A DNA stretch of 64,000 bases from Labilibaculum antarcticum (lineage in GTDB: Bacteria; Bacteroidota; Bacteroidia; Bacteroidales; Marinifilaceae): NCBI RefSeq assembly GCF_002356295.1, contig NZ_AP018042.1, forward strand, positions 4,310,361 through 4,374,360. The letters run 5' to 3'. Shown in pieces: positions 54,528 to 63,588 of this stretch (its first letter is position 1; every line of letters starts with the position of its first letter). The notes below the pieces were generated by a model, which was given only the letters and a program-made list of their open reading frames with translations, was not told where the DNA came from and did no database searches. The translations under genes were made by a program, and so were the position numbers.

Positions 54528-55241
54528 ATGCCGAAAGAATTATTTGATAATCTAAAAGAAATAGTAATTGAAAAACCTTCTGATAAAATTGCCGACCAAA
54601 TAAATGAACTCATTTCTTCGGGGCAATTAAAAACAGGGGATAAATTGCCTTCCGAAAGATTTCTTAGTGAAAAACTCAATGTTGGAAGAATTTATGTTCG
54701 AGATGCAATTCGAAAACTAGAGTTTTATGGTATTGTAAAAACAGTTCCACAAAGCGGAACCATAGTTGCTGGCAATCAAGACTCTGCCTTTGTTGGAATG
54801 CTTACCAATGCTCTAAATTTGATAAATCCCGATTATAAGTCACTAATGCAAGTGCGAAATGTACTTGAAATAGAAGCGGCAGGAAGTGCAGCAGAAAGAG
54901 CTCAGCCCGAAGATATTAAGATGATGGAAGAGGCCGTAGATTTATTAGCTAAAAAGGTAGCGGAAGGGGAAGCTGGTTTGGAGGAAGATCTGATGTTCCA
55001 TGTTCGGATTGCAGAAGCGACTAAGAATGATGTTTTGAAATATCTAATATCATATTTGACAGCACACATGCAAGATTTTTCGAAGAAGTATGATATCTGC
55101 CGTAATTCCCGGAATTTAAAGGCACTTAAGGAGCACAGAGTGATTATGGAACACATTAAAAATGGTGATATTGAACAATCCAGAGAATCGATGAGAGACC
55201 ACCTGTCCAGTCTATTTGATTTTACTCCTAAGCTTAAATAG
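54528..55241 (+). CDS. FadR-subfamily GntR transcriptional regulator
   Basis: The 237-residue protein has an N-terminal winged helix (about 20-80: KIADQINELISSGQLKTGDK, LPSERFLSEKLNVGRIYVRD) and an all-helical FCD ligand domain (about 100-230) with conserved His/Asp/Arg positions (LEEDLMFHVRIAEA). FadR-type regulators of hexuronate loci sense uronic-acid intermediates. It precedes the gluconokinase fusion and presumably controls this locus. Confidence 0.9.
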   Translation: MPKELFDNLKEIVIEKPSDKIADQINELISSGQLKTGDKLPSERFLSEKLNVGRIYVRDAIRKLEFYGIVKTVPQSGTIVAGNQDSAFVGMLTNALNLINPDYKSLMQVRNVLEIEAAGSAAERAQPEDIKMMEEAVDLLAKKVAEGEAGLEEDLMFHVRIAEATKNDVLKYLISYLTAHMQDFSKKYDICRNSRNLKALKEHRVIMEHIKNGDIEQSRESMRDHLSSLFDFTPKLK

Positions 55242-55394
55242 CAAATTTCAATTGCAACTAATGGAACCATCAGATGGTTACAAAATGAGTACTCATTTGT
55301 AATTCAGCCCCTAAAATTAAAGGTCTGGGGTGAAGCAATCAAACTTCTGGCACAATGCCGAATAAAGAATCATCTCGCTTACTAAAAATACAAT

Positions 55395-57278
55395 ATGAAT
55401 TTGAACAAAGTAATCTTTATAATGGGTGTTTCAGGTTGCGGAAAAAGCACCATAGGTAAATTGTTATCTGAAGAACTTAGGATTCCTTTTTTTGACGGTG
55501 ACGATTTTCATCCTCCATCAAATATCAAAAAGATGAGTAATGGAATACCATTAAATGACGAAGACAGATACGATTGGCTGGTTACACTTAATGAGCTGGC
55601 AAAAAATCAATTACAAAATAATAGTTGTGTCATTGTATGTTCAGCTTTAAAAGAAAGCTACAGAGAGATTTTAAGTAGAGATATTAAGAATCAGGTAAAA
55701 TGGGTTCATTTAGCAGGAAGTTTCGAACAAATTTTAGAGCGACTAAACAATAGAAAAAATCATTTTATGTCCTCCGATTTATTGCAATCGCAGTTTACCA
55801 CTTTAGAGCAACCAAAGGATGCTTTGGTTGTAAATATTGGTTTAAAACCACAAGAAATTGTTGAAGAAATCACAAAGAAAATAAAGATGAAATCAGAATT
55901 TGGCTTATTTGGTTTAGGTGTTATGGGTAAGAGTTTAAGTAGAAACTTAGCTCAAAAAGGATTTGATATTTCACTTTTTAATCGTGAAGCAAAAGGAACA
56001 GAAGAAAATGTAGCAATCGACTTTAAGAATGCTCATCAAGAGCTTGAGTCCGCACAAGCATTTTCAGATATCGAAGCCTTTGTAAACTCATTGCAAGCGC
56101 CAAGAAAAATTATGTTGATGGTTAATGCCGGTAAGATTACGGATATGGTTATAGAGGATTTGATTCCCTTTTTATCCGATGGAGATGTCTTGATTGATGG
56201 TGGTAATTCAAATTATTTAAATACAAAAGAACGCTACGATTATTTAAAAGCTAAGAATATTCATTTTATTGGTGTTGGTGTTTCAGGAGGAGAAGAAGGC
56301 GCGCTTAAAGGACCTTCAATTATGCCAGGGGGTAACAAAGAAACCTATAATCTGGTGAAACCTTATTTGGAAAGTATTGCCGCTAAAGATGTTAATGATT
56401 TACCCTGCTGTACTTATATTGGTGAAGAGGGCAGCGGGCATTTTGTGAAAATGGTTCATAATGGTATTGAATATGTAGAGATGCAATTGTTAGCTGAAGT
56501 GTACACCATTCTAAAACATTTGGGGAATAATCCAGATGAAATTGCTGATATTTTAGAATCTTGGAAATCGACGGCGGATAGTTACCTATTAGGAATTACT
56601 GTAGATGTGCTTAGGAGAAAAGAAGGCAACGATTGGTTGGTGAATAAAATAGTGGATAAAGCAGGCAATAAAGGAACTGGGAATTGGACTACAATTGCAA
56701 CGGCACAATTAGGTACTCCAAGTACTCTAATTGCTTCGGCGTTATTTGCGCGATATACCTCTTTCTATAAAGAAGAAAGACTTCAAGCAAGCCAAAATTT
56801 CACGATTAATCCATCAGCGATAAATCTAAATATCGAAGAGGTTCTAAAAGCTTATCAGTTTGCTAGAATTGTAAATCATTACCAAGGGCTTAAATTAATT
56901 TCTGAAGCTGGGAAAGCTTATGAATGGCAGCTAAACTTAAGCGAAATAGCTCGGATCTGGACGAATGGTTGCATCATTAAATCTGATTTAATAATGGAAT
57001 TAAAATCAGTCTTAAAAGAAAATGATAATATTTTAACAAATAAAACAATTATCAATCAAGTCAAATCATTGAAACCATCAATAAACAAAGTGGTGTCTGA
57101 ATGTATTTTAAATGAGCTGGCGATTCCTTGTTTAAGTGAGTCGGTTAGCTTTTTTAATGGGTATACAACAGCAAATTCATCAGCAAATTTAATACAAGCA
57201 CAACGCGATTATTTTGGAGCACATACCTATCAACGAACCGATGATGCTTCAGGGAAGTTTCATCACACAAATTGGTAG
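55395..57278 (+). CDS. Gluconokinase / 6-phosphogluconate dehydrogenase fusion
   Basis: Residues 1-165 are a GntK-type gluconokinase: P-loop GVSGCGKST (11-19) and FFDGDDFHPPSNIKKMSNG. Residues about 168-627 are a 6-phosphogluconate dehydrogenase: FGLFGLGVMGKSLSRNLAQK, GVGVSGGEEGALKGPSIMPG, and the catalytic FVKMVHNGIEY. The enzyme would turn gluconate to 6-phosphogluconate and on to ribulose-5-phosphate with NADP in one polypeptide. The order kinase-dehydrogenase is unusual. Its place in a uronate locus suggests that product carbon enters via gluconate or a related acid. Confidence 0.9.
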   Translation: MNLNKVIFIMGVSGCGKSTIGKLLSEELRIPFFDGDDFHPPSNIKKMSNGIPLNDEDRYDWLVTLNELAKNQLQNNSCVIVCSALKESYREILSRDIKNQVKWVHLAGSFEQILERLNNRKNHFMSSDLLQSQFTTLEQPKDALVVNIGLKPQEIVEEITKKIKMKSEFGLFGLGVMGKSLSRNLAQKGFDISLFNREAKGTEENVAIDFKNAHQELESAQAFSDIEAFVNSLQAPRKIMLMVNAGKITDMVIEDLIPFLSDGDVLIDGGNSNYLNTKERYDYLKAKNIHFIGVGVSGGEEGALKGPSIMPGGNKETYNLVKPYLESIAAKDVNDLPCCTYIGEEGSGHFVKMVHNGIEYVEMQLLAEVYTILKHLGNNPDEIADILESWKSTADSYLLGITVDVLRRKEGNDWLVNKIVDKAGNKGTGNWTTIATAQLGTPSTLIASALFARYTSFYKEERLQASQNFTINPSAINLNIEEVLKAYQFARIVNHYQGLKLISEAGKAYEWQLNLSEIARIWTNGCIIKSDLIMELKSVLKENDNILTNKTIINQVKSLKPSINKVVSECILNELAIPCLSESVSFFNGYTTANSSANLIQAQRDYFGAHTYQRTDDASGKFHHTNW

Positions 57279-57321
57279 TATTGACTTACCGGATAACAAA
57301 TCCTAACTAAACCCTAAAATC

Positions 57322-58596
57322 ATGCCAGAAGCTCAAAAGAAGAAATCATTATTAAAAAGAATAATTGCGATAATTTTAGGTTTTGGGCCTGGGATATTTG
57401 CAATTGGATATACCATTGGAACAGGAAGTGTTACTTCTATGATTGTTGCTGGTAGTACGTATGGCATGCAATTATTATGGGTGCTTTTATTAAGTTGTGT
57501 TTTTTCAGGAGTACTCATGTTTGCCTATGGGAATTATGCCTTAATTTCAGGTGAAACAGCTCTGTATGGTTTTAAAAAGCATATAAAAGGAGGTAAGGTT
57601 TTAGCGATTTTAATAATTGTTGGTATAACATTCGGACAATGGAATTCGCTTATGGGAATTTTAGGGATTTCTGCCAATATGTTGTATGAAATTTTATTAA
57701 TGAATTTTGAAGGATTAAGACCTTATAAATATGAGTCTGTACTAGCAATTGCTATAATCGTAATTGGTATTTTTTATGGCTTAATGATGGTTGGGAAATA
57801 TTCGTTCTTCGAGAAAATCTTAGTCATTTTCGTGACTTTTATGGGATTATCGTTTATTCTATCTCTATTTTTTGTGTATCCACTTCCTGCTGATGTTGTT
57901 AGAGGGCTTATTCCTTCAGTACCCGAAGTTCCAGGTGGTAAAATGATGGTTGCTGCATTTGTTGGAACAACAATGGCTGCGGCTACATTTTTATCTAGAC
58001 CTCTTTTTGTAAAAGGAAAAGGATGGACTATCGATAACTTAAAACAACAAAAAAATGATTCTATAACAGCAGCAGTTTTGGTTTTCATTATAAGTGCTTC
58101 GGTAATGGCTGTTGCTTGTGGGGCTCTATTTTATCAAGGAAAACCTGTAACTCAAGTATTGGATATGGCAAATACCTTGGAGCCAATTGCGGGAAATTTA
58201 GCAGTAACAATTTTCTTCTTTGGAACTTTAAGTGCAGGTCTTTCATCTATCTTTCCTTGTTTACTAATTGCTCCGTTATTAGTTGCTGATTATCAATCTG
58301 GAGAGTTGGATACAAGTTCTCGACAGTTTAAGATTATAACTTTTATAGCCTGTTTAGTTGCATTAATTGTACCTGTTTTTGGAGCTAATCCAATACAAAT
58401 GCAAATTTTATCTCAAGTTTTTAATGTATTCGTTTTGCCAATTGTTGTTCTTGGAATCATTTTAATGATCAATAATAAAAAGGTAATGAAAAACTACAAA
58501 ACAAGTATTGGGGTAAACATTGGCTTGTATTCTGCATTGTTCTTTTCATGTGTTATTTCATACACGGGTATTTTGGCGATAATAGAGACATTATAA
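57322..58596 (+). CDS. Nramp-superfamily transporter
   Basis: The 424-residue protein has about 11 membrane helices and opens GFGPGIFAIGYTIGTGSVTS, the Nramp first-helix pattern with the DPGN-like position changed to YTIG. That replaces the metal-binding Asp, so the substrate may not be Mn2+ or Fe2+. Nramp-like members of this type are found with sugar-acid genes in Bacteroidota, suggesting organic acid or sugar uptake (inference). It lies 43 bp after the fusion gene, likely in one operon. Confidence 0.82.
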   Translation: MPEAQKKKSLLKRIIAIILGFGPGIFAIGYTIGTGSVTSMIVAGSTYGMQLLWVLLLSCVFSGVLMFAYGNYALISGETALYGFKKHIKGGKVLAILIIVGITFGQWNSLMGILGISANMLYEILLMNFEGLRPYKYESVLAIAIIVIGIFYGLMMVGKYSFFEKILVIFVTFMGLSFILSLFFVYPLPADVVRGLIPSVPEVPGGKMMVAAFVGTTMAAATFLSRPLFVKGKGWTIDNLKQQKNDSITAAVLVFIISASVMAVACGALFYQGKPVTQVLDMANTLEPIAGNLAVTIFFFGTLSAGLSSIFPCLLIAPLLVADYQSGELDTSSRQFKIITFIACLVALIVPVFGANPIQMQILSQVFNVFVLPIVVLGIILMINNKKVMKNYKTSIGVNIGLYSALFFSCVISYTGILAIIETL

Positions 58597-58868
58597 TCTT
58601 GAGGAACGATTAATAAAACAGTATTTAAAGTTACAACGGCCTTTGTTTTTGCACTTGGCAAGTGCAAAATATTCAACTTACTCTCTAGTGATTTGAAAAG
58701 TCTATTTGTTTATTCATTTGATTGCTGTAATTCAGAATGCTAGGTGAAAATACAAGGGAGTATCGAAGTTAAGTTTTGGCGTTTTTTTTGCAAAAATAAA
58801 GGCAAGTCGTCTATAACGACAAGTAATAATTTCACTATGATTATTAACTCTATTAATTTAGGAATAAG

Positions 58869-59636
58869 ATGAAGAATAATAAATTAACTGGCAAAAATAT
58901 TCTAATAACCGCTGGTGCTCAGGGTATTGGTGAATCAATCACCAGACACTTTATTGATAGCGGTGCCAATGTTGCTATCCACTATTTTTCTAGTGCCGAT
59001 ACCGCGAAGCAATTGGTTGAATACGCAACCAGCAAAGGACAAAAAGCGCTTGCTATAAGTGGTGACTTAACAAAGGAAGACGATGCGAATGCAATGGTCG
59101 AAAAAGCAGTAGAAGCCTTTGGTGGTCTGGACATACTGATCAATAACGCAGGTTCACTTGTTGCGCGTAGAATGCTGAGTGAAATGGATGCTGAATTCTG
59201 GCATAAGGTCATGAATATCAATCTCACATCCATGATGTTTGTGACCCGAGCCGCATCACCTTATCTGGCAAAAAATGACAACAGTAGTATTGTCAACTTG
59301 GCATCACTCGCTGGGCGTAAAGGGGGTCACCCAGGCTCACTAGCTTACTCTACCAGCAAAGGAGCTATCCTAACGCTAACACGAGCACTGGCTGCAGAAT
59401 TAGGGCCTCAAGGCACAAGGGTAAACGCCGTTGCTCCAGGTCTTATCCTTGGAACTTCATTTCACAACACTCATACGACAAAAGAATCAGCGGCTGCAAC
59501 AACAGCTGGCATTCCAATTCAACGAGCAGGTAACGCAGATGACGTAGCGAGAGCAGTTGTCTATTTGGCGTCGGAATACGATGGTTTTATTACCGGTGCT
59601 ACACTCGACATCAATGGCGGCGTCTACAATATGTAA
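58869..59636 (+). CDS. SDR oxidoreductase, candidate uronate (DEH) reductase
   Basis: The 255-residue classical SDR has AGAQGIGES at the cofactor loop, NNAGSL, Ser in NLASLAGRKGG and YSTSK, ending DINGGVYNM. In alginate-degrading Bacteroidota and Vibrio an SDR reduces 4-deoxy-L-erythro-5-hexoseulose uronate to KDG; the setting beside PL7 and gluconate genes favours that, but specificity is not readable. Its base composition is less A/T-rich than its neighbours. Confidence 0.8.
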   Translation: MKNNKLTGKNILITAGAQGIGESITRHFIDSGANVAIHYFSSADTAKQLVEYATSKGQKALAISGDLTKEDDANAMVEKAVEAFGGLDILINNAGSLVARRMLSEMDAEFWHKVMNINLTSMMFVTRAASPYLAKNDNSSIVNLASLAGRKGGHPGSLAYSTSKGAILTLTRALAAELGPQGTRVNAVAPGLILGTSFHNTHTTKESAAATTAGIPIQRAGNADDVARAVVYLASEYDGFITGATLDINGGVYNM

Positions 59637-59761
59637 TTAGTCGTTAAGTTGTATGTGATTGAATACTAAGTCATATGCCAGTTATCCTTACAAGATATAA
59701 AATACTAGGTGCTGTTTAGCTCCTGGTGTTTTATGCCTGTCTAATTTTTAAGAATAAATTT

Positions 59762-60196
59762 ATGCTAAAGACTCCGGTAATACACCCAACAATCATGGAA
59801 GCGCTTGCGCGTTCAGGCCATTTTGCACAAGTTGTCATTGCTGATGGTAATTTACCCGTTGGTGCCATGACAGGCCCTAACTCGACCACCGTACACCTCA
59901 ATTTTCGTCCGGGACTATTAGATGCTCTCACAGTGCTTGAAGGCATACTGGAAGTTTGCCCTGTTCAAGGTGCAATTGTCATGGAAAAGCCTGCTGAAGC
60001 CAGCGCAGAAATACACGATGCTTATAAAAAATTACTAGGGGACGTAACATGGGACGCGATGGAGCGCTGGGCTTTTTACGACAAAATTAGAGAACCTGCC
60101 ACCACATTAATAATTCAAACAGGTGAGCAACGTCGTTTTGCAAATTTGATTCTCATTGTTGGCGTAGTAAAAATGGCAGAGGAAAGCGGATTCTAG
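59762..60196 (+). CDS. RbsD/FucU-family sugar mutarotase-like protein
   Basis: The ATG at 59762 starts the family's MLKTPVIHPTIMEALARSGH; an ATG at 59726 would add 12 residues before it. The 144-residue protein has the catalytic His20 and IADGNLPVGA. Members interconvert sugar anomers (fucose, ribose). Here it may act on a deoxy sugar or uronate. Confidence 0.88.
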   Translation: MLKTPVIHPTIMEALARSGHFAQVVIADGNLPVGAMTGPNSTTVHLNFRPGLLDALTVLEGILEVCPVQGAIVMEKPAEASAEIHDAYKKLLGDVTWDAMERWAFYDKIREPATTLIIQTGEQRRFANLILIVGVVKMAEESGF

Positions 60197-60349
60197 TTAC
60201 TTGATGCTTTTTTAACATCAAGAAACTGTATTTGCATCAACACAAACAGCATTAATCCTAAGAAAACAGGCATTATACCGCATAAAGCACACAATGTGGA
60301 TCATAGTAAACATTCAGAAAAGATTTTTTGAACCTAAATAATAAAAGTC

Positions 60350-61450
60350 ATGAATAAAAAAATTATCACATCATTATCAACTTCCTTAATCCTTAGTGTT
60401 TTTCTAATACTAAGTAGCTGTTCCAATACCGCTAAAAAGTCGAATCAAAAAGAAGCTCAAAAAACCGTTTACGCAAGTGACGTTATTCCATTTTTTGATC
60501 ATTGGAAATTGATTTTAGGTGATGGTTCAAATGTTGGTAAACCAATTAATTTTGAGCATAAAGATTTCTTTTATACCGCAAACGATGGCAAAAGTAATTG
60601 GGTCGTTTATAAAGCACCCAATGCTGGTAGTACACATGGATCCTCTAACAATACAAGAACAGAATTGGCTCAAACGAAAAAGTGGTATCCCGAAACTGCT
60701 AATGATAAATTGACTGCTACACTTAAAGTGATGAATGTATCAACTACGGGCGATGCTCGGGTAGCGGCTTCGTATGCTGTAGTAATAGGTCAGATTCATA
60801 GTGCTGATGGGTTTGAGAATGAACCTCTTAAAATATTTTACAAGAAATTTCCTAGTCATACCAAAGGTTCTATTTTTTGGGATTATGAAATCAACACTGC
60901 AGGAGATGACAATGCTGGTAGATGGGATTATTCAACAGCTGTTTGGGGTTATGACTTATCTGTTGTTGGTACTAGTGAAAATACTTACCCAGAAGAACCT
61001 AAGGATGGTATTGCATTAGGTGAAGAATTGACTTATGAAATCGTGGTTAAGGAGGGTATTATGAGCTTGAAATTTACTAGCGAAGGACATGAAACCAAAA
61101 CCTTTACAAAAAACTTAATTGCATCTGAATATACTACAATTGCTAATATGCCTGAGCAAACACAAAAATTATTTGTGCCAATTGGTCAAGATGGAGTAGA
61201 ACGTGAAAATGCGTATACTGGTGAGGGTTGTTTCTTTAAGCTTGGTTGTTACAATCAAACCAATGGGAAATCTCCAGAAGTAAATAAGAACTGGTGTTCT
61301 GGTGCTGAAACGCATGGCGGTGATATTCAAAAACAATATGAAGATGGAAACTATGCTGAGGTTTGGTTTAAAACAGGAAGTATTTTTGTAAGTGATGCTG
61401 CTGTATCTAATGAAGGCTATTTTACTGAAAATGATTTCTACAAGAAATAA
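60350..61450 (+). CDS. PL7-family alginate lyase, lipoprotein
   Basis: The 366-residue lipoprotein (lipobox LILSSC) has the three PL7 motifs of the jelly-roll cleft: NNTRTELAQ (family R(S/T)EL), GQIHS (QIH) and CFFKLGCYNQ (YFKxGxYNQ). It cleaves alginate by beta-elimination; the Ile in QIH is often associated with poly-G acceptance. It acts at the cell surface. Confidence 0.9.
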   Translation: MNKKIITSLSTSLILSVFLILSSCSNTAKKSNQKEAQKTVYASDVIPFFDHWKLILGDGSNVGKPINFEHKDFFYTANDGKSNWVVYKAPNAGSTHGSSNNTRTELAQTKKWYPETANDKLTATLKVMNVSTTGDARVAASYAVVIGQIHSADGFENEPLKIFYKKFPSHTKGSIFWDYEINTAGDDNAGRWDYSTAVWGYDLSVVGTSENTYPEEPKDGIALGEELTYEIVVKEGIMSLKFTSEGHETKTFTKNLIASEYTTIANMPEQTQKLFVPIGQDGVERENAYTGEGCFFKLGCYNQTNGKSPEVNKNWCSGAETHGGDIQKQYEDGNYAEVWFKTGSIFVSDAAVSNEGYFTENDFYKK

Positions 61451-61484
61451 ATATTTCAGTCTTTGTTAATTGTTGACATAGTGT

Positions 61485-61605
61485 TACTTTCTAAGAAACT
61501 CAATTCTATTTTTAAATAATAGTATTTTCAGGTATCCTTTAAATCGCTATATTTAAAATTGAATTGAGCTTCTTAATGAGTTTTTAGATAGACTGCCTTT
61601 GCGTG
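61485..61605 (+). repeat. Decayed family B 3' module
   Basis: CTCAATTCTATTTTTAAATA, TATATTTAAAATTGAATTGA and TTTTTAGATAGACTGCC follow family B, with the core position changed to TTTGCGT. Confidence 0.6.
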
Positions 61606-61768
61606 CAATTCACGCTATTCCAGAGACATTTATTTTCTGATGCGAACGTAAAAGATGGTGTAAAGGCAGCATGAATTTTAAATAACGAGGGAGATGTAAG
61701 GTGTTGAAGTACTGATGGTTAATTTTACGTTAGTCAGAATTTAAAAAAACGAATTGTTCTGAAATAGC

Positions 61769-62809
61769 ATGATAAAAAAACAAATAAAACAAATACTCAG
61801 AATAGTATTTATTATTGCTAGCATAAGCTCTTTGGCGTTCGTACCATGGATTTTGGTAAAGGCTTGGATTTTACCACTACCTAATACAGTTCAAGAACAA
61901 GTAAATGAAGCAATTGGTTATGGATTTGATGGGATGATAGTTTACGTGGACCAAGCTGGGAAGCCACCCGAGTTTTATGCCGCAGGCTGGCACAATCGAA
62001 AAAATAAAATTCCTGCGAACCCGAAAGCCTTATTCAAGATTGCCAGCATTAGCAAGCTATATGTCGCCGTTGCTACGGCAAAATTAGTCAAAGACGAACG
62101 TTTGTCTTTGGATAAAACTCTCGCTGATTACTTTCCTGAACTTGTGGGAAGAATCGAAAATGCAGAAAAAATCACCTTGAGGTTAATGCTTCAACATCGG
62201 AGTGGCATTCCCAATTTTGTTGACCATCCTGATTATTGGACAAAACCGCCAAAAAACAAACATGAAACACTTGAATACGCACTGGATTTACCCGCTGACT
62301 TTGAACCGGGTGAAGATTATGGCTATTCAAATACGAATTATATGTTGATTTCTGACCTCATTGATAAAGTACTGGGCTATAGTTATCAACAATATATCAA
62401 GGAGGAGATTTTGATTCCTCTCAAACTCAACAATACCTTCGGTTCGCTTCATGAAGTGGATATAGACGATGTGATGAGCGGATATTATGTTGGAGTTGAA
62501 GACGATCTAAAGACTGAATATTCTGGTTTAATGATAGCTACAGCAGAGGATGTGGGCATATTCTTAAGAGCATTAAACGATGGTTCTGTGTTTGAGAAAG
62601 GGGAACAGGAAATTTATTCCTCCATTTACGTGTACGAGCATACAGGTCTGCTTGTTGGCTATCAGAGTATTGCCAAATACCACAAAGATATTGATACGGT
62701 TGTTATTCAATTTAATAATACAACTAATTTTGATGGATATGACTGGAATTTAGCGGAAATCATATATAGTCGTATTGTGAAAATACTGAGAAGTAAAAAA
62801 AGTGCATAA
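61769..62809 (+). CDS. Serine beta-lactamase-like (class C/PBP-like) hydrolase
   Basis: The 346-residue protein has an N-terminal membrane anchor (about 11-32), the SxxK nucleophile Ser93-Ile-Ser-Lys96 in IASISKLY, the YxN motif YSN (about 187) and a late HTG (YEHTGLLVG). It is a D-ala-D-ala peptidase/esterase-type enzyme outside the inner membrane. The substrate is unknown. It follows a decayed array-type repeat. Confidence 0.88.
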   Translation: MIKKQIKQILRIVFIIASISSLAFVPWILVKAWILPLPNTVQEQVNEAIGYGFDGMIVYVDQAGKPPEFYAAGWHNRKNKIPANPKALFKIASISKLYVAVATAKLVKDERLSLDKTLADYFPELVGRIENAEKITLRLMLQHRSGIPNFVDHPDYWTKPPKNKHETLEYALDLPADFEPGEDYGYSNTNYMLISDLIDKVLGYSYQQYIKEEILIPLKLNNTFGSLHEVDIDDVMSGYYVGVEDDLKTEYSGLMIATAEDVGIFLRALNDGSVFEKGEQEIYSSIYVYEHTGLLVGYQSIAKYHKDIDTVVIQFNNTTNFDGYDWNLAEIIYSRIVKILRSKKSA

Positions 62810-62918
62810 TAAGTAGAACGATGAGCGGTCTGCAGGCCCCAACCATGAGTTCATCGCCTGTCCCGATTTTGCATCGGGATTGAATTATATCCCGGACAGT
62901 AGGTTGGTATTTTTCTTT
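62808..62918. repeat. 109-bp repeat (copy 2 of 2)
   Basis: Partner of 51490-51598, again with TCCCGAttttgcaTCGGGAT, and it overlaps the stop codon of the hydrolase gene by two bases. Confidence 0.75.
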
Positions 62919-63049
62919 TTTTTTCAGTATTATTTGAAGATAAGAGAATAACTAGAGGGTAATTTATTTTCCAATAAGGAGCACTTTAAACGATGCCTAT
63001 TTAGTGAAAGCCTAATGTAACGGCTGATACAGCAATTATCTTATTTTCT

Positions 63050-63210
63050 TGAACTAATTGCGCTGTTAGAGTTAAAAGTGACCTAAATTAAGAATCTCAA
63101 TTCTATTTCTAAATAAAAATATTTTCAATTTTTATGTGTCCTTAAAACGGCTTTGTTTAAAACTTAATAGAGAATTTTGTTTAGTTTATGGACAGACAGC
63201 CATGGCGTGC
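63050..63210 (+). repeat. Decayed family B 3' module, last copy
   Basis: It contains GTTAGAGTTAAAAGTGACC, then CTCAATTCTATTTCTAAATA and GGACAGACAGCC, with a core position ATGGCGT. The stretch 63210-63588 holds no gene that I can support. Confidence 0.55.
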
Positions 63211-63588
63211 AAGTAAATTAATTAATTCACGAAACGGATGGGGAAATTACAAGGTCTACTTAATTGATTAGCTTGTTGGGAAGACCATTAAGTCTGAGTT
63301 TCTTTTTTTTTGCCAAAAAAGAGTCACGATAAATTGTTGTTTTCTTTAGATCTTCCTTTTCCTAATTTCAGCTCTTTATCGATTTGAATTACTCCCCAAA
63401 AAGTAACATTTTAGTAGTTTCGTTCTATTACTTTAAGTTAGATTAATGAAGTAAGTTTTCAAATTAGATAGACAAATAGAAGCCTTTAAAAGCAATAATG
63501 AGTTTTTCAATTTGTAACTTTGTCCTATTCGTAGATAAAACAACTCCACATAGAACGGTATTAGATTAAAATATAATTTGAAAAATAT

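Noticed and set aside
53929-59691. GTTATCCT at 59681 as partner of AGGATAAC at 53930
   Set aside because: The order is wrong for a cassette (core downstream of the inverse core) and an 8-base match can arise by chance over this distance.
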